64,000 bases of DNA from positions 1-64,000 of the forward strand of contig CAYTGM010000015.1 in NCBI GenBank assembly GCA_964437365.1. Direction: 5' to 3'. Shown here one piece after another: positions 8,988 to 17,275 of this stretch. This DNA is from CAYTGM01 sp964437365. GTDB taxonomy: Bacteria; Sumerlaeota; Sumerlaeia; SLMS01. Numbering within the stretch: position 1 is the first letter of the stretch; every line of letters begins with the position of its first letter. A program made the translations under genes and the position numbers. A model generated the notes under the pieces. The model saw only the letters and a program-made list of their open reading frames with translations. It made no database searches and was not told the origin of the DNA.

Positions 8988-9022
8988 GCCCGCCTTGCAT
9001 CATGCAAGGCGGGCTCTTTTTT
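8988..9022 (+). terminator. Rho-independent terminator after pilT
   Basis: A perfect 13-bp stem (GCCCGCCTTGCAT at 8988-9000, ATGCAAGGCGGGC at 9002-9014) is followed by TCTTTTTT, 25 bases after the pilT stop. Confidence 0.93.
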
Positions 9023-9161
9023 GACTTTGCATTTTGCAATACCACCGCATTTTAATTAATTCCATTCTTATTGACCGAATATGAGTCGGGAATTTAAGGT
9101 CGTAACAATTGGTCGGAATTTAGCCGATTTGTTTACTCGCCAATGTTTGGAGCCACCCCCC

Positions 9162-9872
9162 ATGACTGTCGCGACCCAAAAGCGCACCTCCTCCATCGCT
9201 GATATGCTCCTCGAAGAAGGACTGATCGATGACGATCAACATGCGGAAGCTTTGAAAGAGTATTCCAGGTCAAAGCGATCCCTTGTGCGGATTCTGGCCG
9301 ATATGGAATTAATAACCGAAGAAATCCGGTTAGCACTGTTGAAGAAAACCAGTGGTGCCGAGATGGTTGACCTGACTGATTTTGTTCCATCTGCTGAAGT
9401 ATCTTCGTACGTTAGTAAGGAACATTGTCGTCGTGCGCGTGCTGTTCCGCTGCAATTCCACCAGGGTGCCCTTGCTCTCGCGATGGAAGACCCGCTTGAT
9501 ATGAGGACCATCTCTGATTTCGAGAAAATCTATGGCAAGAGCATCAAGCCGATGCTGGCGAAATCGGAAGATATCCTGACAACGATCGAACGCCTTCCCA
9601 ACTCTTCAGAAAGTATTAATATTGGTTCTTTGGGTGAATCCGAAGGGTCAAAGATTGCAGAAACTCTTTCGCTCGCAACTCTGGTATTCTTTCCCCTGCT
9701 GGCATTTGTTTACTTCATTTCCGTCTCTTCAATCGGAAAAGAGTGGTTTGGCAGTTTCGGGCTGGCAAAGTTTGAGATCGGGCTGGTTTTCGTTCTTGTT
9801 TTTGGCTCATGGGCAGCAATTGCCTATTTTGTTAACGATTTGCTCTTTAATAAGTCTTCCGATGGGATCTAG
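9162..9872 (+). CDS. Stand-alone MshEN/GspE N-terminal-type domain with two C-terminal membrane helices
   Basis: This protein of about 236 residues has only the N-terminal domain of a GspE/PilB-type ATPase and no Walker motifs. Residues about 10-75 carry two tandem helical motifs (IADMLLEEGLIDDDQHAEAL and LVRILADMELITEEIRLALL) ahead of the typical RARAVPLQFHQGALALAMEDP segment. This is the layout of MshEN domains, some of which bind c-di-GMP. Two transmembrane helices follow (about residues 165-190 and 205-230). The frame opens earlier, at ATG 9081, but the domain begins just after ATG 9162, which has GGAG about 9 bases upstream, so I prefer 9162. It sits between two strong terminators, so it is its own transcript next to pilT. 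A role as a membrane c-di-GMP sensor is inference. Confidence 0.75.
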   Translation: MTVATQKRTSSIADMLLEEGLIDDDQHAEALKEYSRSKRSLVRILADMELITEEIRLALLKKTSGAEMVDLTDFVPSAEVSSYVSKEHCRRARAVPLQFHQGALALAMEDPLDMRTISDFEKIYGKSIKPMLAKSEDILTTIERLPNSSESINIGSLGESEGSKIAETLSLATLVFFPLLAFVYFISVSSIGKEWFGSFGLAKFEIGLVFVLVFGSWAAIAYFVNDLLFNKSSDGI

Positions 9873-9923
9873 TCCTACGGTGGGATAAGGAACCGTTTGC
9901 CCTGTGGGATGGAAAACGGTTTG

Positions 9924-9969
9924 GAATGGTGGAAACGGGGTTTGACCGTTTCCACCATTCTTTTTTTTG
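9924..9969 (+). terminator. Rho-independent terminator
   Basis: A perfect 15-bp stem (9924-9938 with 9946-9960) is followed by a run of nine Ts at 9961-9969. It closes the transcript of the MshEN-type gene. Confidence 0.93.
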
Positions 9970-9982
9970 AGGTTATGCCTGG

Positions 9983-10420
9983 ATGCCCTTGCCGTTGCGA
10001 ATGCACCTTCCTATTTACCTGATTATAGTCGTTCTATTTTCCGTCAGCAGTTGTGCAATGGGATCCCGTAAAAACAGAACGGCTAAACCTTCAACCCCGA
10101 TGGCAAGTCCTATTCAAATAGTGGTTCCTTTCTCGTCATTGACAAACCTGGGAGAAAAGGACGATATCTCTATTTGTGTGTACCGTAAGCAGAAGCTTGA
10201 GCCCTATTACAAAAGACTCCACGAAAAGCCAATCGTCGTTGACCTGAGCGATGAACAGGCCGGAGAAGTAACGCTCTGGACAGATTCTGACATTCAAGTT
10301 GGGAAAGAGTATTCGTACTATCTGACTTATATATCCGAGGATGGTCATGAAGTGAAATTCACCAGGACGTTTGAAATTACCCCAGACCGCCCTCAAGAAG
10401 ACTTTAGAGGAACAGATTAA
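9983..10420 (+). CDS. Putative lipoprotein, unknown function
   Basis: The 145-residue protein starts with a basic and hydrophobic signal (about residues 1-23) ending in SVSSC, an acceptable but weak lipobox, so Cys24 may be lipidated. The mature part has a short Ser/Pro/Thr linker and a beta-rich region (VGKEYSYYLTYISEDGHEV), resembling a fibronectin III-like fold, where KEYSYYLTYI is typical of strands F-G. ATG 9983 follows the terminator by only 13 bases, so its promoter must overlap or lie within the terminator region; a second ATG at 10001 is possible. It is 12 bases upstream of the cohesin-like gene and probably co-transcribed with it. Confidence 0.65.
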   Translation: MPLPLRMHLPIYLIIVVLFSVSSCAMGSRKNRTAKPSTPMASPIQIVVPFSSLTNLGEKDDISICVYRKQKLEPYYKRLHEKPIVVDLSDEQAGEVTLWTDSDIQVGKEYSYYLTYISEDGHEVKFTRTFEITPDRPQEDFRGTD

Positions 10421-10432
10421 GAGTAACTAATT

Positions 10433-11860
10433 GTGAGAAAACCTTTCTACTTCAACTTGCTGCTTGCTTTAACTTTGGGATTCATCGTGTTTCTCCCCGG
10501 GTTTAGTTTTGCGCAGAATAACCTCAATATCCGCCGGGCGCGCCTCAGGAGTCACGAAAAGCGCATACAGCAGATCATTGATGAACGAAGAAAACAAAAG
10601 AAACTTGAAGAGGAAAGAAGACAGGAGCAGCTTCAACAGGCGGCGGAAAATGCAGGACTCAATGAAGATACAGGCGAAGAAATCGACAGCCAGACTCTTG
10701 TGGAACTCAGTACAGTTGTTATGGGTCTTCAATTTCTGGAAGAAGATGGAGCTTCTGCCTACAATGCTGCTGTGGCACCCGGTGAGAAATTCGTCACCGA
10801 AGTCTATCTGTTTAATGTGGATCAAAACCCGGTAGACAGAGTCCGGCTGGCCATAGATTTTGATAAGAGGTTCATTGAACCCATCCGCGTCTTCGATACG
10901 ACCTTGCGATCATTCATGGAAAGTGAGCCTAAGTTTGAGGTAGAAACAAGAGACGCTGTCCTCGTCTATGACGCCGAACTGGCTCGTCCACTCTCTCAGC
11001 CTCAACCCGTCCTCTTGAAAATATTATGGGAGGCAAAACGGGAAACACCCTTTACAGGAATAGACTTTGCCTTTTCGCAGCTTGAACGTGATGAGGATAT
11101 TCACACGGCTATCTATGCGCGAGGAAAAAATATCCTTGGGAGTGTTGGTAATGCTTCGGATGGGGTTTTGTCCGGTGGGTTGATGATCACTGACCCTGAA
11201 AAGCAGGCGAAACCACTTCAAGGGAAGGCGGAGGAACTTAAGGACATCTATCTTGGCTCTGTCGCGGCTGATTCCGCCGTTGGTCTTCAGCTGATTGGTC
11301 CCCAGGAGATAGAAGTTGGCCAACCCTTTAGGGTGCGTGTTCGTCTGAACAACCCGGAAGGAGCCCTTATAGATGCGCTCAACTTCGCAATTTTATTCGA
11401 TTCCTCTGTTCTTCAGGCAATAGACAAAGACAAGTTCAATTTCGTGATTCGTGGAGTGAATATACACGATGGTCCTTATCACAGAAATTTTCCATGGGAT
11501 ATGCATAAGAGAAATGAAATAAGAAATGATCGAGGTCTGGCACTCTATCAAATGTCCCTCTCCAATGGTGGAGCATTGCCGACGGAAGTTTTTGCAGATT
11601 TATACTTTCTTCCCATCGCACCGACGACGAGCACAGACATCGGTTTTGTCAAATCACGACCAGGAGCACCAGATCTTACTTCCGTGAGGTATTTTGGTTA
11701 CGAGAAACTCGACCTGAAGTCATCGCTCTCTTTTCCCACGATCCGGATGAGGATTCTGCCGGCGAATCTTGAAGTAGCAACTCAGGAGACCCTGCCTGTG
11801 GAATCAGAGGTCGCCGAACAGGAGGACCTCTCGGTGCGTGATCTTAGAATAGAGCGCTAG
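10433..11860 (+). CDS. Secreted coiled-coil protein with two cohesin-like beta domains
   Basis: The 475-residue protein has a signal peptide (residues 1-27, cleavage after FSFA). A highly charged helix follows (about 35-75, RLRSHEKRIQQIIDERRKQK), predicted coiled coil. Two beta domains follow. Each has the pattern seen at the start of cohesin-type folds: VTEVYLFNVDQNPVDRVRLA near residue 120 and FRVRVRLNNPEGALIDALNF near residue 300. Cohesin-like domains bind dockerins in cellulosomes, but in many bacteria they occur in envelope proteins without cellulosomes. No dockerin is seen in the window. The start is GTG 10433, 12 bases after the lipoprotein gene. An envelope scaffold role is inference. 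Confidence 0.65.
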   Translation: MRKPFYFNLLLALTLGFIVFLPGFSFAQNNLNIRRARLRSHEKRIQQIIDERRKQKKLEEERRQEQLQQAAENAGLNEDTGEEIDSQTLVELSTVVMGLQFLEEDGASAYNAAVAPGEKFVTEVYLFNVDQNPVDRVRLAIDFDKRFIEPIRVFDTTLRSFMESEPKFEVETRDAVLVYDAELARPLSQPQPVLLKILWEAKRETPFTGIDFAFSQLERDEDIHTAIYARGKNILGSVGNASDGVLSGGLMITDPEKQAKPLQGKAEELKDIYLGSVAADSAVGLQLIGPQEIEVGQPFRVRVRLNNPEGALIDALNFAILFDSSVLQAIDKDKFNFVIRGVNIHDGPYHRNFPWDMHKRNEIRNDRGLALYQMSLSNGGALPTEVFADLYFLPIAPTTSTDIGFVKSRPGAPDLTSVRYFGYEKLDLKSSLSFPTIRMRILPANLEVATQETLPVESEVAEQEDLSVRDLRIER

Positions 11861-11972
11861 AGTGGTCCTTTCCTTTCTCTTCCTTCCGCCAGTTTCTCTT
11901 GCCCAACAGCCCTGTTCAATCATGCTCATGCCATTGATTCAAGATGATCACATCTGAAAAAGGCATTCACAT

Positions 11973-12500
11973 ATGATCCTTTCTGGTCGAGAGATCGCAA
12001 AACATATAGGCAACCAAATCAAGATAGACCCCTACACGGAAGAACGTCTGAATCCGAATAGCTACAACCTGACCCTTCATTCAGAACTTGGTGTTTACGA
12101 GGACGAAGTTCTGGATATGAAAAAGCAACCCACCTTGAAGACATTTAATATCCCCGATGAAGGGTTGGTTCTTGAACCGGGACGCCTCTATCTGGGTCGA
12201 ACTGCCGAATTCACAGAAACGTATGGATTCGTTCCCATGCTTGAAGGTCGATCCTCCATTGGCCGGCTGGGACTTTTCGTTCATGTAACCGCAGGATTCG
12301 GGGATGTTGGGTTTCGTGGCTTCTGGACACTTGAAATAAGTGCGATTCAACCAATACGCATCTATTCGGGTGTAGAAATCTGTCAAATCTTCTATCATCA
12401 GATCACTCCTGAGTTTGAGCTCTATGAGTCTCGTAAGTATCAGAATAACAAAGGGATTCAGCCTTCTCTCCTCTACCAGGATTTTAAGGACCAGAGTTAA
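11973..12500 (+). CDS. dcd: dCTP deaminase
   Basis: The 175-residue enzyme deaminates dCTP to dUTP, which dUTPase then converts to dUMP. It belongs to the same fold superfamily as dUTPase. The N-terminus MILSGREI and the NPNSYNLTLHSELGVYED segment are typical. The core LEGRSSIGRLGLFVHVTAGF and DVGFRGFWTLEI carries the nucleotide-binding Ser/Arg and the catalytic Glu. The length matches the family (about 170-190). ATG 11973 has AAAAAGG about 12 bases upstream. I cannot exclude the bifunctional dCTP deaminase/dUTPase form. The presence of both dut and dcd argues for the mono-functional enzyme. Confidence 0.92.
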   Translation: MILSGREIAKHIGNQIKIDPYTEERLNPNSYNLTLHSELGVYEDEVLDMKKQPTLKTFNIPDEGLVLEPGRLYLGRTAEFTETYGFVPMLEGRSSIGRLGLFVHVTAGFGDVGFRGFWTLEISAIQPIRIYSGVEICQIFYHQITPEFELYESRKYQNNKGIQPSLLYQDFKDQS

Positions 12501-12653
12501 TCGGTACTCTCTTTTGACTGATGGAGTGCCTGCCTGATTGAGAGTTTAGAGGAAGCACCGAAGAATTGATCGACGCCTTGACCCGATGAAATCTTATTGT
12601 GACTTTACCTATGTGACATGGATATTTAGAACATCCTTTCTGCGGAGAAACCT

Positions 12654-14447
12654 ATGACCCCCCTTTCTTTTGACAACAAAGACATTCTGACTCGGATCGA
12701 GGAGTGGACGTCTTCAAAATATGATGAGGCAACCCGCCAGGAAATACAAGCCCTGGTGGATGCAGAGGCTGCCAGTGAACTGGAAGACAGATTTTACCAG
12801 CAGCTGAAATTCGGGACGGGAGGGCTGAGAGGAAAGCTCGGTGCTGGCACAAACAGAATGAACAGCTATATCGTAGGAAGGGCTACTCAGGGCCTCGCCA
12901 ACTATGTCAGGGAACATGCGACGAAAGAGGGTCCCCTGAGAGCAGCGATTTCTCATGACTCGCGCCATCGCTCAAGGGAGTTCGCAGAGAGTGCAGCTTG
13001 TGTTCTCGCTGCGAACGGTTTCTATGTTCACCTGTCTCCTGAACTGAGACCTACGCCGTATTTGAGTTTCGCAGTAAGAGAACTCGGCTGCCATACAGGT
13101 ATTATGATTACGGCATCCCATAACCCTAAAGAATATAACGGCTACAAAGTTTATTGGGATGATGGTAGCCAGGTGATTCCACCCCACGACAAAGGCATCA
13201 TCGAAGAAGTTCGAAAAATCACGAGTGATGAACAGGTTAAAACTATTGGGCTGGAAGAAGGGATCGCCAAGGGTCTGATTAAACTTATGGGCGATGAAAT
13301 GGACATCCACTACATAGGGGCCGTTGGTAAGCAGCAGCGGGACAAGGAGACAGCGAGGTCTTCCGACCTGAAGCTCGTCTATACACCCCTTCATGGTGTT
13401 GGTGGAACACTGACCCCCAAGGCATTGGAGTCCTGGGGATTCAAAAACATTATTTGTGAACCCGAGCAAATGAAGCCCGATGGCGATTTCCCAACGGCTG
13501 CTTCACCGAATCCGGAAGAAGGCGCTGCCCTGGACCGTGCGATAAAGCTGGCACAAACCGAGGATGCGGATCTTGTTCTTGCAACTGACCCCGACGCGGA
13601 CCGACTGGGCACAGCAATCAAGACCACTGAAGGATATCGACTTCTCACTGGTAATCAGATTTGTGTTTTAATTGCTGACTATCTCATTCATGAATATCTA
13701 AAGAAAAATGAAAGCGATGTCAGGAAACCCGGAATCGTCACGACAATTGTTACATCCCCTCTAGTCGAAAAAGTAGCGGCCTCTCTTGGCGCAGACTGCC
13801 CGCTGACGCTCACGGGATTTAAATGGATCGCTGAACAGGTAAGACAATGGAACGCTGGTGGAAACAGCTCTCCTGAGTTTCTTTTTGGATGTGAAGAAAG
13901 TTACGGTTATCTCATCGGAGATCACTGTCTAGACAAAGACGGGGTTGTTGCAACGTGTCTCGTCTCGGAGATGGCTGCCTCAGCAAAGGCAAACGATCGC
14001 ACTCTGCTGGACAGATTGCTTGAAATTTTTGTCAGATGCGGTGTGCATTACGAGTGGCAAAAGGCGATAACTCTGCCGGGAGCCGAAGGTTCACGAAAGA
14101 TAAAAGCCATTCTTGATCAGATCAGAGAGAACCCTCCTTCAAGGGTTGGGTCATCGAAAGTGGCCAGGTTTACTCGAGTGGACACAGGTGAGATTCTCAA
14201 TGCCGATGGCTCGAAAGAGAAACTTCATCTTCCATCCAGCGATGTTTTCATCTTCGACCTCGAGGATGGTAGCCGGGCTATCGCAAGACCCTCCGGTACA
14301 GAGCCAAAGATTAAATTTTACTTTTTCCTGACATCTCCAGAAAAGCCAGCAACAGTAGATCGCGCTGCGGAAATATACGAGAAACTCAAGAAAAGCAAAG
14401 AGGAATTTGAAAAAGAGTTCCTTCAGGCTATAGGATATACGGACTAA
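12654..14447 (+). CDS. Phosphoglucomutase/phosphomannomutase family enzyme (PGM2-like)
   Basis: The 597-residue alpha-D-phosphohexomutase interconverts hexose 1- and 6-phosphates. All four active-site loops are visible: the catalytic phosphoserine loop GIMITASHNPKEYNGYKVYW (about residues 147-166), the metal loop DPDADRLG (about 312), the sugar-binding GCEESYGYL (about 413) and the phosphate-binding RPSGTEPKIK (about 545). The N-terminal FGTGGLRGKLGAG is typical of the PGM2/YhxB subgroup. The length of about 600 also fits PGM2 instead of the 450-residue PMM/GlmM group. GGAG lies about 9 bases before ATG 12654. The gene overlaps the next by 1 base (TAATG) and heads a cluster of envelope/glycan genes, consistent with sugar-nucleotide supply. 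Confidence 0.93.
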   Translation: MTPLSFDNKDILTRIEEWTSSKYDEATRQEIQALVDAEAASELEDRFYQQLKFGTGGLRGKLGAGTNRMNSYIVGRATQGLANYVREHATKEGPLRAAISHDSRHRSREFAESAACVLAANGFYVHLSPELRPTPYLSFAVRELGCHTGIMITASHNPKEYNGYKVYWDDGSQVIPPHDKGIIEEVRKITSDEQVKTIGLEEGIAKGLIKLMGDEMDIHYIGAVGKQQRDKETARSSDLKLVYTPLHGVGGTLTPKALESWGFKNIICEPEQMKPDGDFPTAASPNPEEGAALDRAIKLAQTEDADLVLATDPDADRLGTAIKTTEGYRLLTGNQICVLIADYLIHEYLKKNESDVRKPGIVTTIVTSPLVEKVAASLGADCPLTLTGFKWIAEQVRQWNAGGNSSPEFLFGCEESYGYLIGDHCLDKDGVVATCLVSEMAASAKANDRTLLDRLLEIFVRCGVHYEWQKAITLPGAEGSRKIKAILDQIRENPPSRVGSSKVARFTRVDTGEILNADGSKEKLHLPSSDVFIFDLEDGSRAIARPSGTEPKIKFYFFLTSPEKPATVDRAAEIYEKLKKSKEEFEKEFLQAIGYTD

Positions 14448-15421
14448 TGCCTCGTCCCGTTCCGTACTCAGCCTTCCAGATCGGTATAGCCCGTCGTGTG
14501 CAAAAGACACAGAAGAAGGTATTGAGTTCACCAACCCTTCTGGAAGGAAATCCTTCCAGAAGTTTCGTACTGATTACGGGTGCTGATGACAAGAAATTGC
14601 ATGCATTTGATCTTGAGCTGGGTAGAATCACACACCATCTTCCCCTCCCAGATGCCGCCAGGAAAGCAACCGATTTTACGAAATTTGTCTATAGCTCCTC
14701 TCATGAATTAATCTGTGCATACAATAGAAGCGAACATCTCTTTGCGCTCTGGTCGCTGGTCGATTCAAGATTGGTAAAAACGATTCAAGGAGAGGGTCTG
14801 ATCCCTCCTTCCATGGTCTTCTTTAATGAAGATCAAAAAGTTGCACTTTGCGACAGCCACAAAGTAATCATCCTGAACTCCGAAGGAACGCAATTAGACG
14901 AAATTCTCTTCTCGGAGAACATCGAATCTGCTCTCTTATATTCAGTACCTTCGGGAGCAGGAGACTTCATTCTTACGGGAATGTTTCTCGACGATGAAAA
15001 GACCAAGAGATTATCTTGCTATCAGGTTGAAGACGGTAAGGTAAAAAAGTCTGGCGATGGTCCTTCACGCTCACCCCTTGAAGCAACGGCGCTTAAAGAG
15101 ATCACCAATCTATACGACTTCAATCGCATTCCAGGACACACGAAGCAATATCTCGTATTTCTGGAAGAAGAAACCTTAACGGTTTCAGATGTGTTTGATA
15201 AAACTGCACCTGAAGATACTTATAGAACACATCTACTGGCCCTCAACCCAACTGAATGTAAGTTCTACGATGATCACCTTCAGCTACCTGGTCGATTCTG
15301 CCTTGAAATTCGTGAGAATGAGTTACTCCTGGTAAATGAAAAAGGAATGTACAGACGTATCGAGGGCTACCCGTTGAAACTCATCAAGGCAGACTGGCGC
15401 CTTGAAGGAAATAGCAAGTGA
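14447..15421 (+). CDS. Unknown protein, possibly beta-propeller-like
   Basis: I do not recognise this 324-residue protein. It lacks a clear signal peptide and membrane helices. It has many short beta-strand segments with recurring patterns (DDKKLHAFDLELGRI, HLFALWSLVDSRLVKTI, KVIILNSEGTQLDEILF) that look like WD40/PQQ-type blades, though no canonical motif is kept. ATG 14447 overlaps the phosphomutase stop by one base. Its own end overlaps the next start (GTGA), so it is translationally coupled on both sides. That coupling suggests a role linked to the phosphomutase and the membrane glycosyltransferase. Confidence 0.7.
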   Translation: MPRPVPYSAFQIGIARRVQKTQKKVLSSPTLLEGNPSRSFVLITGADDKKLHAFDLELGRITHHLPLPDAARKATDFTKFVYSSSHELICAYNRSEHLFALWSLVDSRLVKTIQGEGLIPPSMVFFNEDQKVALCDSHKVIILNSEGTQLDEILFSENIESALLYSVPSGAGDFILTGMFLDDEKTKRLSCYQVEDGKVKKSGDGPSRSPLEATALKEITNLYDFNRIPGHTKQYLVFLEEETLTVSDVFDKTAPEDTYRTHLLALNPTECKFYDDHLQLPGRFCLEIRENELLLVNEKGMYRRIEGYPLKLIKADWRLEGNSK

Positions 15422-17031
15422 CAAAAGAAGTAGCTGCAGCGACAACTCGTAGAAACAAGCAACTCTTCTGGTTTATCTTTTTCTGTATTCTTTTCATATC
15501 AGCAGCTCTCCGGTTTATAGACCTTGATTCGACACCACCTTCTCTGTTTCGTGATGAGGCAGAGAAAGGATATACCACTTACCAACTTCTCCATACGATG
15601 CGCCATGCTATACCCGGCCAGGATGGTTTGACGATATCAAACCCTTTCCCGCTTTTCATTGAAGTATATGAGGGGCAAGATCGTATTTCGGCACTGTACC
15701 ACTATCTATCCATTGTGCCAGTCAAAGCAGGAGGATTAAGTGTAAGCTCTACTCGGTTCGTTGCTTTTCTTGCAGGCTTGCTTTTGGTCCCTGCTCTTTT
15801 TTGGCTTGCTTTTGAGGTTCTCGGAAAGAACGCGGCACTCGTCGTTGCTGCTTTCGCGGGACTTCAACCCACGGGGATACTTTTCTCCCGTTGGGCTCAA
15901 CAAGGGATACTGGTCCCCCTGTTTCTGATCTTAACCCTTGCCGCGTTGGCAAGAGCTGTTAGCGAGAGTTGTAAAGAGAGAGGCGCCTGGTTTCTGCTGG
16001 CCTCTATCTTTAGTGTTCTTTCGATGTATGCATATGCTCCGGCGAGGGTAGCAGTACCTCTTATATTGGGTGTTCTCTTTCTTTTTTCCTTCGGGACATT
16101 CTGCAGGGCTGTGTCGTGGAAACAAATTCTTCTGCCTGGCATGATCTTTCTCGGTGGTTTTCTATCTCTCTTTGTATATACATTAACAGCAGGTTCGTCA
16201 AGACTTGACCAGGTCTCTATCTTCTCCAGTGGTCCTGCTGACATGATCACAACTCTTGTGGGTAACCTGTTTTCTCATATCTCCCCCGACTTCCTTTTCT
16301 TAAACGGTGATAGCAACCCTCGCCATTCCTTGCCCGGCTGTGGATTCTTCGGATGGGGGGAGGGGATAGCGATGGCCGTACTGATTCCGTTGGCGGCGTA
16401 TTACTTCGGGGTGAATTCCAAGAGTAGAAAACTCAAGCCGCTGATATTTGGTGCCGTTTTTTTCATGGTCTTGTGGATTCCAGCCTCCATGACCATCGAA
16501 GGGATTCCGCATGCATTGAGGAGTATACATGCTCTGGTCATTGGCCCTTTTGCCGCTGGGCTTCTTTTCAAGCTGCTTAACTCTGGGATTTATAGTCTTG
16601 ATACGAGAAATGTCAGCATTATCTTCACTCTTTTTGCAGCCTTTCAAGCCCTGCAGGTTTCACGAGGTGTTGTCCAGTTGAGCAATTCGCCACCTGCCAT
16701 ATGGCAAGCAGGAACGGTATCTTTGATTGAGTATGCGACGGAGAATGGTCCCCCTGATGGACAAATCAAGGTTTCTAATCAAATACCTTATGCTGACTAC
16801 TTAGCTCTCTTTGCGGAAAAGACTTCTCCCCATGAGTATTTCGAAGAAGGTTTGGGAGCCTTACGCTCTGAGATCGGACACATCTCTTTTCCGAATGATC
16901 TTAAAGTGGGGGATGCGGCAATTATGCCACCACCTCCTGGTCTCCCTAAGATTGAGGCGTATCAGTATTCGGCCATTTTGCTAATCTTAGCGGAAGGTGG
17001 CCCTGTGCTTTTTCTTCCTGAAGACCTTTGA
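15418..17031 (+). CDS. Integral membrane glycosyltransferase-like protein (GT39/PMT-ArnT type)
   Basis: The 537-residue protein has about ten or eleven transmembrane helices followed by a C-terminal extracytoplasmic domain (from about residue 440). After the first helix comes LRFIDLDSTPPSLFRDEAEKGYTTY. The DE pair in this first periplasmic loop is the conserved feature of GT-C glycosyltransferases of the PMT/ArnT/GT39 type, which use polyprenyl-phosphate sugars as donors. A lipid-linked sugar could come from a DPM1-like enzyme such as the GT2 at 2.3 kb, but that link is inference. GTG 15418 overlaps the previous stop by 4 bases. Acceptor and sugar are unknown. Confidence 0.75.
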   Translation: MTKEVAAATTRRNKQLFWFIFFCILFISAALRFIDLDSTPPSLFRDEAEKGYTTYQLLHTMRHAIPGQDGLTISNPFPLFIEVYEGQDRISALYHYLSIVPVKAGGLSVSSTRFVAFLAGLLLVPALFWLAFEVLGKNAALVVAAFAGLQPTGILFSRWAQQGILVPLFLILTLAALARAVSESCKERGAWFLLASIFSVLSMYAYAPARVAVPLILGVLFLFSFGTFCRAVSWKQILLPGMIFLGGFLSLFVYTLTAGSSRLDQVSIFSSGPADMITTLVGNLFSHISPDFLFLNGDSNPRHSLPGCGFFGWGEGIAMAVLIPLAAYYFGVNSKSRKLKPLIFGAVFFMVLWIPASMTIEGIPHALRSIHALVIGPFAAGLLFKLLNSGIYSLDTRNVSIIFTLFAAFQALQVSRGVVQLSNSPPAIWQAGTVSLIEYATENGPPDGQIKVSNQIPYADYLALFAEKTSPHEYFEEGLGALRSEIGHISFPNDLKVGDAAIMPPPPGLPKIEAYQYSAILLILAEGGPVLFLPEDL

Positions 17032-17275
17032 TATTTCTCAAGTTGCAGGAATCGAACAGACAGGTATTCAGGTTCAGGAGCCGTCCTGTTGATGTTCATT
17101 GATTGATTGGGATTGTCGTAAAAGCACTTTACAAAACCAGCAGTATCCTGCTCCCTACTTTGATACGATTGGGTGTCGATAATCTCTTGCGGTTTTGACT
17201 GGGTTAGGGTTCTCTTACTTTTGTATCAGAAACACCCCTAAGTCCTTGATTTATGGTGTCTTAGAAACCTTCAGA

